Of a DNA stretch of 64,000 bases, positions 53,565-64,000 are shown one piece after another; within the stretch, counting starts at the first letter, position 1; the number at the start of each line of letters is the position of its first letter. Below the pieces are notes generated by a model. It saw only the letters and a list, made by a program, of their open reading frames with translations, searched no databases and had not been told where the DNA came from. This DNA is from Phyllostachys edulis (Eukaryota; Streptophyta; Magnoliopsida; Poales; Poaceae): contig CM070561.1 of NCBI GenBank assembly GCA_036346405.1, positions 26,630,215-26,694,214 of the forward strand. Reading direction: 5' to 3'. Position numbers and translations under genes: made by a program.

Positions 53565-54090
53565 TCATCTTGGATGGCGGATGATCCTTTTTATAAAACA
53601 AGGAATAAATTCGGAGCGTGAGGCGAAGAGACGCATCGGGGAGCCGAAGCGGATCAATGCGACAAAGAGACGCATCAAGGAGCCGGGCGGATGGCGGCGA
53701 TTTAACGAGCGCATCGGCGACGAAGAAACTCACCGTGGAGATGTAGAGTTATTATCACAGACGGTTATAACAAAAACCATCTGTGATATGTGGTAATATC
53801 ACAGATGGTTATTGTTAAGAACCGTCTGTGATGTTTCACAGATGGTTCTTGTTGAAAACCGTCTGTGATATGTAGTATTATCACAGACGGTTATTAACAA
53901 GAACCGCCTGTGATACTTCACGATGGTTTCAACATGAACCGCTCGTGATATTACCTCTTCACGCACGGTTTTAGCTCAGCCCGAATACGCATTTGTCTCT
54001 AAACCAAAACCTTCGTGATTGATTGTAATACGACGGTTTTTGTCAACCGTCTGTGATGAGGCGTCTAGTATTAGCTTTTTTGTAGTAATG

Positions 54091-54300
54091 ATCTCTAGAC
54101 TATAAATAGGAGGTGCTAGTTATTGTAAAAGGTTGATCGCTTGATGAAGGACTAAAGAGAAACAAGAAGTCTCTCATACTTTTGTGTTCAATCTACTATT
54201 ATGTATTGTTTGTTCTTGCATTGTTCTAAGCGATTCTACGCTTGTCTACGAGGTGATCGTTCGGACTGGACTCGCCAGCGACGGTTCCTCGACACATTAC
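54091..54300 (+). repeat. 5' LTR remnant of the second copia family
   Basis: CTCTAGACTATAAATAGGAG and TGCTAGTTATTGTAAAAGG correspond to CTCTAGACTATAAATTGAGG and TGCTAGTCATTGTAAAGG in the 3' LTR. The end is uncertain: the two copies diverge after about 50 bp and no primer-binding site is clear. Confidence 0.5.
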
Positions 54301-54660
54301 CAAAGATGACTACGCTCTCGCCCGCATTTAATTGAGAAGGTAGTTGTCAAAAACGACGCTCATAGATTGAATCATTTTCTAGATCGCTTTCAATTCCGCA
54401 ATTGTTGCTTTAGATTGTTTTATCCTACGGTGCAAATCCACTCTAATCTACCATGAAATGACTTTGAAGTTGCCAAAGACAATGTCGACGATAGATTGCA
54501 TGAAAGAGTAGATGATGATTGCACCGTAGATTGCAAATATGTTCTAACCTATTGCGAGCCGACTTGAAGTCGTCAGCCAAGCTGATCAGTGATTGCATGA
54601 AAAGAATAGATGATGATTGCACAATTATTGCATGAACAGTAATTGGATGAACAATACACA
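54301..54660. other. copia leader with a short direct repeat
   Basis: TGATTGCATGAAA(A)GAATAGATGATGATTGCAC-type segments occur near 54496 and 54592. No ORF supported. Confidence 0.5.
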
Positions 54661-54668
54661 AAATTTTT

Positions 54669-55595
54669 ATGTTCTATTTTGTTTTGCACGTAGCAAATCC
54701 ACGAACAGATAACTTGCACGTAGCAATCGGCTCGGCCACACGCGTTGCGTCGGCTGCGAGCCGCAGCACCGCCATGGCACTGCTGCGTCGGCCTTCAGCC
54801 TGGCCGGCCACCCGAAGATGGCGCCGCCCCTGCACAAGCTCCCCACGACACACCCGGCCGCACTTGCAGCGTCAGGCCCCGCCGCCCACCACGGTCTCGG
54901 CCATTGGCCTACCACCGCCCTTTGAGCCGCACCACCGCTTCGCCCCCCCCAGAGGCGCCACCACTTGGCCCTCCCGTGAAGATGCCACTGCATGGGCCCT
55001 GCATAGCCAAAAGCCGCACGGCGCTAGCCGCCCACACCGCCAATCGACTCATCGGGCACCCCGCACTCAAGAGCGCCCGCCAAGAGCCGCATCACCGCCT
55101 GCCCCGCCTCCCGCAAGAGCTCCACACCGGCCCGTCGACCACCTGCACGCGCCGACGCGCTTGAAGCCGCTGCCCGCGACGAAGCTCGCCCGTTCTCCAA
55201 ACCGCTCCCGCCGCGGGTATCCTCGCCGCGCCCGGCGCGGCGCCATCGCCCTCGGCCTCGCATGGTTTTTCCAGAAGACCTCGCAATGGCCGCCTTGCGC
55301 CGTTCAACGCACCACTTGGCTCGCCGCCGCCCCATCGGCGGCACCGATGTTCGCACATTGCCTCGCATGGGCGGCGTCGTCCGGCCGCTGCCGCTTCGCA
55401 GCGCTTGAAGCCGGCTGTGCGCCTCAAGACGCGACGCCGAGCCACTCACATGCACCGCCGAGCCGCCACCGCCGCCATCGGAGACGCCCATCGATCGCAC
55501 CTCGAACAGGGGTAGGGAAACCCTACCCATCCCCTTTTGAACGAGACCGAATGGGCCAAGGGATGTGGCCCAAATTTGGGCCAGAGAAAGAATAG
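54669..55595 (+). other. GC-rich island with long ORFs on both strands
   Basis: A 308-codon frame (Arg/Pro/His/Ala-rich) on the plus strand and a 216-codon frame on the minus strand (55024-55674) overlap in a GC-rich block, while the surrounding copia leader is AT-rich. No domain is recognisable in either; the Pro-His-Ala composition looks like out-of-frame GC-rich DNA. It could be a captured host fragment inside the retrotransposon leader. I do not call a gene. Confidence 0.4.
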
Positions 55596-55679
55596 GGCCC
55601 GACTGAAAGAAAAAAAGGGGCCAGCCGAGAAAAAAAAAGGGGAGAAAAATCGAAAAAAATCCTGAAATTTGCAAAAAGG

Positions 55680-57130
55680 CCCACGTAGGTCTGAAAATTA
55701 CGATAATTTTTTATGATAAGGAAATTTTATGAAAACCCACTCGAGTTGGGAAATTTACGGGATTTTGTACATTCTTGCAAAATAACCCCTCAGAAATTGA
55801 AAAATTACTCGAATATTTTCTCAAAACTAAAAATTTAGCGGTTTAGCCTCGAAAATTGCATAATTCAATCGAAAATTCATATTCCAAATAGAAAGAGCCT
55901 TAGGAATTCAAATTTTGAATTATTTTGACCATTTGAAGCATGTTTAACTTTGTTATTATTATTTCTATGCAATGTATTTATTGTATTTGCTGTTTTGATT
56001 ATCTGTAATTGTTTACATTGCTTTTAATCACTAAAAATAGCAGTAAATCATGCAAAATGCATAGAAAAATACGGGATCACAACCGAGAGTTCGAAGTGCA
56101 TCATGAGAATTTTGCAACTATTTTATGCAGATTACCAATAGTAATCTTATGAACTCTTTGCATGAATATGAAGATGATTGGCATCACGAACTAAGAGTTC
56201 GTAGAACTCACCCAACATGGCCAGAATTTGCACAGAATTTGTATCAGTCTTCATTTCTATGGTAAGGTAATCACGGATGAGTAGAACATTGAGAAGACTC
56301 TCTCTACCTTTTACCCGAATGCGATGTAATCTGCACACAACTATCGTCAAGATGGCTACAAGGAGTATGCCGAATGGATAGACATCATGCAAGTTGCGGA
56401 AGCTCAAGATGATGTTCTGAAGAAAACTACATCTCCCAGCTGCTAGTAGCGACGTTGGCCATGAAGCCAATGCTAGCAGCTACAAGGTGAGGAAGTCTCT
56501 CACAAAGGAGAGGGACAAGTAGGGTAAGGTCGTGGGTCGCACGTTATTGATGCTTTCCAGTCTAAGAAGAAGGGCAAACGACAGCATGAGGCACACATCG
56601 CCATTGCAGGCACAGAGGATTCATAACCATTAGTTGCACTTATGGATGTGGACAGCCTAGTAGCAGCCCCCATCATCCCTCCTTTGGACATCGCAGTAGT
56701 CGTAGTTGTCCAAGAGGAGAAGATCGTCATAGAGCATAATCAGACAGAGTTTCTACATACTTCGCTGATTCGATCTAGTGCACGCATTGCACTTAGATCT
56801 TTTTATAGTCACTTGTAGTTTGTGATTGTGATAGAACATTGATTTTTTTTTTGAATAATGGTTGTAAGCTCTAGAAGAGCAAAGCATTAAATTCTTATGA
56901 TGAGTCCTGCAAGGCTTATATTCCCGTATTTATAATAACAAGTTATGTTTTGATATCTGAAGTATTTTATTTTTGTGTTGCTTACTTTCTGCTGCATATT
57001 AATAAAGTACATTATATTAAAATGCGTGTGGCGTCCTATGGAGGAAGTGTGCTTAGCAGGATAGCGGCACAATGAATACCATCTTGAGATAGACGAGATT
57101 CTTTCAGTCAGTCAGCAAGAATGCTGGTAG
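55680..57130 (+). other. copia leader and eroded gag/protease region
   Basis: AT-rich non-coding sequence to about 56060, then faint gag-like coding pieces without a continuous frame (56100-56760). 57000-57130 leads into the GAG-pre-integrase domain. No protease active site could be read with confidence. Confidence 0.4.
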
Positions 57131-57134
57131 TCTT

Positions 57135-58430
57135 ATGACAATCGCAGGCAGTGATGCTTGTATAATAGGCTCAGGAATGACCACAATTATACTCCCGATG
57201 GGCACAACTTTGGTCATTAAAGAAGCCTTGCTGTACCCAGAATCGACTAGAACTCTCAAGGATATCTGCGCTGACGGTTTCCACGTAGAGACTAAAGAAG
57301 AGTATGGTAAGGAATACATGCTCATTACAAAGTGTGAAGAAAGTGAAATTAAAACAACTTCCTTCATATGAAACTGGGCTATATTACACTAATATTAAGG
57401 CACCTGCAGCCTATACTGTCCTGAAAACCGTATATAGAAACTCTGAACTTTTCTGTCTCTAGCATGATAGATTATGCCGCCCAGTCTTAGGATGATGAGA
57501 AAGATAATTAACAATTCACAGGGACATAATATCAATATAAAAATTTCCCGAATCAGGCAGATTTTGTGTGCCATGCATGTGCCACCGGGAAATTAATTAC
57601 TAGACCTTCCGCTCTGAAAATGAAGGATGAAGTCCCTGTATTCCTGGACTGTATCTAGGGAGATATTTGCAGTCCTATACAGCCCCTGTCAGGGCCATTT
57701 AGGTATTTTATGGTGCTCATCGATGCTTCCTCGAAATGTTTGCAAGTATGTTTCTTGTCTACGAGAAATCATGCTTCTGCAAAGCTAATCTCGCAAATAA
57801 TTAACAATAAGAATAATTTACTTGATCGCCATGTGAAGTCCACCGGAATGGACAACGCCAGAGAATTGATTTCGAAGGCATTTGATGATTATTGCATGGC
57901 AATGAGACTTAACGTTGAGTATTCAGTACCGCATGTCCACACCTAGAATGGATTAGCAAATTTGGCAGAATTGTAATTTATCAACTATATGTTGGGGACA
58001 CGCAGTCCTGCACGCAGGAACTCTCATCAATTTTAGACCACTGGCATATAACATCCATTCACCTATGCAGCTAGCGTAAGAGTCAACACCGAAAATTTCT
58101 CATCTTCGTAGATTTGGTTGCAAGGTTTATGTACCTATATCACCACCGCAACGAACTGCAATAGGCCCTCTTCGAAAGTCTAGGATATATGTTGGTTATG
58201 AGATAGCATCCATAATCAGGTATTTGAACCCCATGACTAGAGATTTGCATACAGCCCGCTTCGATGATAGCATATTTGATGAGGATAGTTTCCCATCATT
58301 AGGGAGAGGAAATCAACTCCATGATGAAAAATGTCAGAAAATAACGTGGCAAGCTACGAGAATCCATACACATGACCCACGCACTAGTGAAGCAAATAGA
58401 GAAGTCCAGAAGATAATTAAAGTCTAGAAG
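57135..58430 (+). pseudogene. GAG-pre-integrase and integrase of the second copia family
   Basis: 57135-57371 reads MTIAGSDACIIGSGMTTIIL and LYPESTRTLKDICADGFHVE, the region before the copia integrase zinc site. 57710-57946 reads MVLIDASSKCLQVCFLSTRN and, after Ala-rich sequence, KSTGMDNARELISKAFDDYC, the integrase core around the second catalytic Asp (RMDNAGE-type motif, here GMDNARE). 58224-58427 (LHTARFDDSIFDEDSFPSLG) is the integrase C-terminal end. Stops separate each piece. Integrase would insert the DNA copy; this one cannot. Confidence 0.75.
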
Positions 58431-59049
58431 ATAATTGAAGTCCAGAAGACAATTGAAGTCCAAAAGATACTTGATTTGCAAGTATTAGCGAATCAACTAC
58501 CTGACCACTTTAGTGATTTGAAGAGCGTGACCAAGTCACATGTGCCTGCATGCAATGCACTAGAGAGGGTTGAAATACCGATGAAGGTATCCCTAATCCC
58601 GTCCTAAGGCCTCAGAAAAGGACGAGAACTCTGGCCCCTCGAATCCCAAGTAACTGGGACGCCTGGTGAAAATGGATAAGAAGGACTTGGCACAGCCGAT
58701 CACCGAAGTTCCCCAAAACCAAAAGGGGAGCCAGTTGACACCTGGGACCAATATGGAACCTTCGGGAAAGGCATGCCGGATTTGAACATTCCCACGGAGG
58801 GACATACCAACATGGATGTATGCGCACACATCGGAGCTAGAAAATTAAAGGGACTTGCCCCGTAATTGGAAGCAGCAGTGAGCAAGTAGAAGCATTAAAA
58901 GAATCGCCCCCATGAAAAAATAACTATAAACTTTGTGACCACGGAAGAATCTATGAATAAGACAACAACCAATGTCGACATTTACTTTGCAAAGAAAATT
59001 ACTACAATCATCGATCTTGATTCAAAGCCTACATCGCTCGCTGAATGTA

Positions 59050-59950
59050 AGAAAAGATCGGATTGAGAAGATTGGAAGAAGGCAATAGAAACTAAATCAT
59101 TATCTCTGAATAAAAGAGAAGTGTTTGGGCCTATTAGCCGCACGCCTCCCCATGTGCACCTAGTAGGGCATAAGTGGGAATTTGTTCGAAAAAGAAATAA
59201 AAATAAGCAATACTCGTTGCACAAGGTTTCACTCAACGTCCAGGAGTTGATTATGAAGAAACCTATTCCCCGGTCATGGGCGGAACTACCTTCAAATATT
59301 TAATCTCAATTGCAGTAAACTTGAATTTAGAAATGAAATTGATGGATATGGTAACTGCATACCTTTATAGAACTTTGGATCCGAACATTTATATGAAGAT
59401 ACCTGAATGTATCCCTGTCCCAAACTAAGACAGAGCAAATAGGATTACATGCAGTGTGAAACTTCGAGAAAGTCACCGCATGCAGAGACTTAAACAATTA
59501 GACAAGATGTAGTATAATCGCTTGAAGCGACTTTCTATGCAAGAAAGGCTACACGAACAATGAGGTTTATCCCTGTGTATTTATACGATGATCCCAGGAT
59601 GGATTTTGTATAATATCAGTGTATGAAGATGATTTGAATATCATCGGAACCTTGGAAGAAATTAAGGAAGCAAGCTCTTACCTAGAGTTGGAGTTCGAAA
59701 TAAAATATTTGGGTAAAACCAAATATTGTCTAGGCTTGCAGCTTGAGCATGCCCCTGAAGAGATATTAGTGCATCAGTCAACCTACACTCAGAAGGTATT
59801 AGAAAGGTTCGGCTTTGAAAAGGCATACCCTTCGAAAGTACCAATGGTCGGGAGATCTTTGCAGCAAGACAAGGATCCGTACAGACCTAGAGAAGAGGGG
59901 GGGAAGTCTTGGAACCGGAATTCCCATACTTAAGTGCAATAGGAGCACTC
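59050..59950 (+). pseudogene. reverse transcriptase of the second copia family
   Basis: 59121-59303 holds the VGHKWEFVRKRN motif (VGYKWVFxxK type) and VQELIMKKPIPRSW, equivalent to the PGIDYEETFSPV region. In other frames near 59330-59420 follow LEMKLMDMVTAYLY and IYMKIPE. 59619-59933 begins MYEDDLNIIGTLEEIKEASS (catalytic YVDD changed to YEDD) and continues FEIKYLGKTKYCLGLQLEHA. The altered YxDD and many breaks mark an inactive copy. Confidence 0.75.
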
Positions 59951-59959
59951 ATGTATTTA

Positions 59960-60600
59960 GCAAGCTGTACTAGACCGGACATTGCATTTGCCGTGAACCT
60001 ATTAGCGTGGTATAGTGCAGAATCTACCAAAAGGCATTAGCAGGGAATAAAGGACATCTTCTGATACCTCCAATGAAGCAAATACCTTGGTTTATTCTAT
60101 AGAAAGAACCAAGACCTGTTTATGAATGACTATGCAGATGCTGGGTACCTGTCGGACCCGCATACAGCTAAGTCTCAAATAGGCTATGTATTTGTATGTA
60201 GTGGAACTGCAATTCCATGGAAATCGTCTATGCAATGTCTTGTATTGACTTCGATGAACCACTCGGAAATAATAGCACTGTACGAGGCCTCACGAGAATG
60301 TGCTTGGCTTCAGCGGGTGATTCACCACATCCAGTAGTCGTGTGGATTGAATACCGCGCAAACCCCCACTATTATCTATAAAGATAATGCAGCTTGTGTT
60401 GCACAAGTGTAGATGGGTTATGTGAAGAGTCATCTCACAAAGCATATCAACCCCAAGTTCTTCTATTCTCATGAATTGCAAAAGATGGACGAAATTAAAG
60501 TCTCAGATACCAAATCATGTGAAAATCTTGCAGATTTATTCACTAAGTCACTTCTAGCATCTAGCTTTGAAATGTGCATTCGTGGAATTTGAATGATGAG
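59960..60600 (+). pseudogene. RNase H of the second copia family
   Basis: 60122-60337 reads YADAGYLSDPHTAKSQIGYV (first catalytic Asp region, DADWAGDP-like), GTAIPWKSSMQCLVLTSMNH, SEIIALYEASRECAWLQRVI. Downstream in frame pieces: TIIYKDNAACVAQV, KSHLTKHINPKFFYSHELQK, CENLADLFTKSLLASSF. This is the normal end of copia pol. A stop at 60335 and another near 60408 interrupt it. Confidence 0.78.
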
Positions 60601-60895
60601 ACTTAGAGAAGTGCAGAATTCAGGGGGAGAATCTTCACAAACTCATTATTGAAACTTGATCACGAGGATCGAGTACCCAAAGAGTAAATTCTGGAGAATA
60701 AATGAAATTGGGTGGATTGTACTCTTTTTTTCCTTGACGAGTTTTCTTGAAGTTTCTCAGCTAAGGTTTTTAATGAGGCAATTCGTGCAACACATCAAAA
60801 TGTGTGTCATGTACTCTTTCTCCAAGTTTTTCCCACTAGGTTTTTATAGAGTTTTGACAAGGCATGAACATGTAAGGATGGGTGTCCAAGGAGAG
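60601..60895 (+). other. copia 3' untranslated region with purine tracts
   Basis: CAGGGGGAGA at 60621 and CCAAGGAGAG at 60887-60896 are purine tracts. The second directly precedes the LTR start TGTTTGGAAACC. TTTTCTTGAAGTTTC and TTTTTATAGAGTTTTGACAA words between them are common in this copia group. Confidence 0.5.
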
Positions 60896-61095
60896 TGTTT
60901 GGAAACCATGGCTTGGCCCAGCAGACCAACCCATAGGTGGGCGCTCCATGCAAACCCTAGCGAGGTCTCTAGACTATAAATTGAGGGTGCTAGTCATTGT
61001 AAAGGCTGATCCAGAAGACCGGGATTAACGTCCCAAATCCTTGCATTTTCAACTAGTCCCATGATCAAGAGCTAGTTCACACAGTTAAACAAATA
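60896..61095 (+). repeat. 3' LTR of the second copia family, interrupted
   Basis: Starts TGTTTGGAAACCATGGCTTG; ACTATAAATTGAGG at 60973 is the TATA-like part shared with 54098. Sequence changes character at TGGTAACATCC (61096), where a gypsy-type LTR in minus orientation begins, so the true CA end is not seen. Confidence 0.5.
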
Positions 61096-62271
61096 TGGTA
61101 ACATCCATAAATCGCATAACTTTATTAATAATCAATGAGTTTGTTACAACGAGGGCTTACAAGCCAACAATAAAATAAACACAGCGGAAGACGAAGATGT
61201 AGTAGAGTCCAGTTAATGCGCCACGAACAATCGATCGAAAGCGGCCTAGTCGTCGAGATCCACACCGTGGCAAAGTCCTTCTCCTCTGAAATTGTTTGCA
61301 TTAAGCAAGAATGAGCACAACTACCGTGCTGCAAGTTACACCGTCAAATAATGTAATGACATGCATATATGGATATCTCAAAGGAAAGCTTAATATGGTT
61401 GAATTTGCATAAAACAACATTTTCGTAAATACTTGTACTAAGTTCCAAAGCGGTTATTCTATAACTAAAATTCATTTTATAAATCAATTTTATAGTCGAT
61501 AACATTCACACATGAATGGTGAAGGATACCCTCCTATCACAAGGCTTCCTTGATTCCCATTTGCATAATCCATTTGATGAAGTCTTTTCAAATCAAAACC
61601 AAAGTCTAACTTTGAGTGGCTTTGCTAGCATGTCCATGATCATGACGACGCTATTATTGAATAGTTTTACACTCTGCAGAGGTTGTACACTTTACCCACA
61701 AGACACGAATTCTCTAGTTTATCCCAGGCATATATCTATGCCACCGCTCACTACCTTAGGTAAGCGATCTAGAGCACGTGCCAAGGCCTTTACAATGCGC
61801 CATTCCACCGCAGATTTCCCTCGCTAAGGTTTACGCCCCATTGGAATAGAAATCCATGAGTTCCTAGCCCCTCTTCTTCAGTAACACCCCGCCCAACAAA
61901 GAGCCCAGGATGCTACCAACTACTCTACCGTCTCAACTAATTTCAACATCTTAATTAATATCCGACCAAACAAGCACCATGAATGACAACAACTAAAAAA
62001 AAGGTAAACACTATACAAGCTATAATTTCACATTGAAAGCAAATCACCTATCAAGTGAGTATAAATCAATCTAAGGAGTCTTCACTTTAACAACTAAGTT
62101 CAATCGATAATGATCAATAACCTCATCTATAGCAACATTGTCCCAACCAAATGGCAAGGATGATAGAATCATCCAAATCAACTGTCTAATCTTTTAGATG
62201 GAATTAAATGAACCTAAGGATGAAGAATCAAGGACATAAGAGGATCATCCATGAGCAGGTCAAAGTTCACC

Positions 62272-62351
62272 CACCACGAAGGATGGTCACAAAAACATCC
62301 ACCTCGAGGGATGGTCACAAAAATCATCCACCTCGAGGGATGGTCACAAAA
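62272..62351. repeat. short tandem repeat, about 33-bp unit, 2.5 copies
   Basis: GATGGTCACAAAAA preceded by CACCTCGAGG recurs at about 62283, 62316 and 62340 with small length differences. Confidence 0.75.
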
Positions 62352-63462
62352 ATTTCAACCTAACGAAAATGTCAATTCTGAGAATTTTAGATAATTAAAC
62401 TGGTTTATTCGTTGTGGTTGAATATGTGTGAAGTGCCACACGTCTACCCCTCCCCATGCATGTCATTTGTCTCGAGAGGTACCTAGAAAGCACAACACAA
62501 AGACAGAGTGAGTCCATGACTCGACAAAGTGCAATAGTAATAGAAATCATAACATCATAAGCAACTAATGGAGATAAACCATCCCATCATGTACAACAAC
62601 AATACATTTCTCACAAAACCCTCTTTTATGCAGAATGCAATGAACATGCCATGAATGCTCTTTCTTCACCTTCTTTGCAATTACGGTAATGCAGTAGTAC
62701 ATCCATCGATGTATACTCAAGCTGTGCCCTCGAGCACGGGGACCTCAAGCCCACACTCCATGAGTGTGGGGACTAACTAAGCCCGCCCAAGCATGATGGG
62801 GACCTAATGCCCATCCAATGCATGACGGGACCTCAATGAAACATGTGAGCACACGGACTAGTCATGTAACTTTCTCACCGACCTCACGGATTAGTTACAT
62901 GACTTCCTCCACCGACAGCTCACGCATTCTTGCCATGATGCAAATGCACAAGTCCATTGTCATTATCAGAATTCATTATTGTCATCATTAACAAGGTAGT
63001 CTCATTGCTCGCCTCATCTCATCATTATTGCCATCAACATGTACCCATTATCATGTAAGCATCAACATATAAACAATGTCATGTCCTCATACAGAACCAT
63101 TAGCATGCAGCATCATGTAAGCATTTTCAAGTAGTAAACATCATCGTTAAACTATGGCATTAGGCTCATCAATATTACCAAGCAACAATCAACATCAATC
63201 AACTATAGCATTCACCGAGTACGTATTATAATAACCCATTGATAATACTTGCACTTGCCTCCACCGTGAAACCGAAGACAAAAAGGCGGAACGAGCTAGC
63301 ACCGGCGTTCACCACCACACAGTAACCAAGAATGACACCAAACATCAATCAACCATGCATAGCAAGTCCTTAATCGCAGCACTCTACAATGTTTTCCCAT
63401 AACCCAAGCTTGAATACTCGATCGACTCAACTAGACTATAAGCTAAGCAGAAATCTAGTTTG

Positions 63463-63838
63463 GGACAGCAGTAAAGAAACAAGCATAACTTTTGTTCTAC
63501 AGATTCAAACAAAGTGTTCTTTACCAATCTGGAAAGCTAAGAAGGTAGGCTACAATATTCGTTCAGGTGGATAGCCCTGAATCGGCCCTTAACAAATTGA
63601 ACTCTAACCTTTAATATTTCTGCTACGCGTTGACAGATTCTTGGACAGCAGTAAAGAAACAAGCATAACTTTTGTTCTACAGATTCAAACAAAGTGTTCT
63701 TTACCAATATGGAAAGCTAAGAAGGTAGGCTACAATATTCGTTCAGGTGGACAGCCCTGAATCGGCCCTTAACAAATTGAACTCTAACCTTTAATATTTC
63801 TGCTTCGCGTTGACAGATTCTTGGACAGCAGTAACGAA
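63463..63838. repeat. 180-bp tandem duplication
   Basis: Units start GGACAGCAGTAAAGAAACAA at 63463 and 63643, with a partial third start (GGACAGCAGTAACGAAAA) at 63823. The two full units differ at about three positions by eye. Confidence 0.93.
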
Positions 63839-64000
63839 AAAGACCATAACTTTCAAACCGTAAATCGAAAATTAGTGAACTTGGAACCTATGGAAAGCTG
63901 AAATCATAACCTACAACTCTCTAGGAGACGAAATCCCCAAATTCGGAACAGATCTAGAACAAAACAGGCGCCCAAAAACAAGAACAGAATCTGAACTTAA

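Larger units (their letters stand above)
50482..54090. mobile_element. CACTA transposon copy 2, left end missing
   Basis: Colinear with CACTA copy 1: hairpin, minisatellite (three units), exon-like patch, internal GACGGTTC repeats (52555-52675), conserved short ORF and right subterminal repeats (53755-54060). The right terminus GCTTTTTTGTAGTAATG (54074-54090) is slightly decayed. The left side is a TA microsatellite abutting the copia LTR at 50481, so the true left terminus is absent. It lacks the solo LTR found in copy 1 and keeps the intact site at 53140. No transposase found. Confidence 0.82.
54091..61095 (+). mobile_element. second-family Ty1/copia element, heavily eroded
   Basis: Pol pieces in copia order (protease/GAG-pre-integrase, integrase, RT, RNase H) from 57135 to 60560, then purine-rich sequence and an LTR at 60896. 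A 45-bp stretch (TCTCTAGACTATAAATAGGA at 54092) matches the 3' LTR near 60968, so a 5' LTR remnant lies right after CACTA copy 2, which inserted into it. All frames are broken. This is an old copy and a different family from the SIRE-like pair. Confidence 0.75.
61096..63999 (-). repeat. gypsy LTR-type sequence, minus orientation, runs off the window
   Basis: 61671-61690 is the exact reverse complement of 35163-35182 in the Tekay-like LTR, and flanking bases (ACTAGAGAATTC, CATGGACAT, CAAAGTTAG) also match inverted. It is therefore a related gypsy LTR read on the minus strand. It has no coding domain. It contains the 180-bp duplication at 63463, a 33-bp repeat at 62272, and CAT/ATC-rich sequence at 62930-63170. 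The far boundary is outside the window, and whether the whole stretch is one LTR is not settled. Confidence 0.55.

Overview
This is nuclear plant DNA from a grass (Poaceae). The evidence is a DUF4220/DUF594 gene of the large cereal type, CACTA transposons whose ends carry TCACAGACGGTT repeats, a BARE/Angela-like LTR, Ty3/gypsy elements of the TAT and Tekay/Del types, and Ty1/copia elements of the SIRE/Maximus type. I cannot name the species. Most of the window is nested transposable elements. Only two host-gene loci are recognisable, and both are broken as assembled. There are no bacterial-type operons, and I found no rRNA, tRNA or CRISPR.

Layout. 1-5843: minus-strand Ty3/gypsy TAT-type element, degenerate, cut by the left edge of the window; its 5' LTR is 5117-5843. 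5844-8180: intergenic. 8242-10489: DUF4220/DUF594 membrane-protein gene with frameshifts. 10490-12379: intergenic and low-complexity. 12385-18324: complete non-autonomous LTR retrotransposon with LTRs of about 1.34 and 1.33 kb, target-site duplication CACAT, a gag, and a second unrecognised ORF that starts in an ATGA overlap with the gag frame and ends inside the 3' LTR. 18330-21660: repeat-rich, including GGCGTTTT-type CACTA-like subterminal repeats. 21664-23535: minus-strand kinase locus in which the C-lobe of a degenerate pseudokinase lies directly before a well-kept non-RD kinase. 23536-27786: intergenic with short tandem repeats. 27787-28344 and 33427-34673: two halves of a MULE transposase gene, split by a CACTA element (28345-33426) that itself carries a BARE-like solo LTR (30915-32482). 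34674-38989: Tekay/Del-type gypsy element entering the MULE, cut by a 100-N assembly gap (38990-39089). 39090-50481: two copies of one SIRE-like copia family in opposite orientations, forming large inverted repeats. 50482-54090: second CACTA copy of the same family, lacking the solo LTR. 54091-61095: a different, eroded copia element whose 5' LTR was entered by that CACTA. 61096-63999: minus-oriented gypsy LTR-type sequence related to the Tekay-type LTR.

How the parts relate. The nesting gives a relative history: MULE, then CACTA 1, then BARE-like LTR; and copia 3, then CACTA 2. CACTA 2 keeps the empty site of the solo LTR. Single-base insertions and deletions recur in otherwise conserved frames (DUF594, kinases, gag, RT). 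Some of the 'pseudogenes' may therefore be uncorrected long-read errors rather than real decay.

Most worth a second look: the gag+ORF2 element with its LTR-encoded C-terminus, the pseudokinase-kinase tandem, the copia inverted-repeat locus, and the long hairpin carried by both CACTA copies. All alignments were made by eye; no database search was run.
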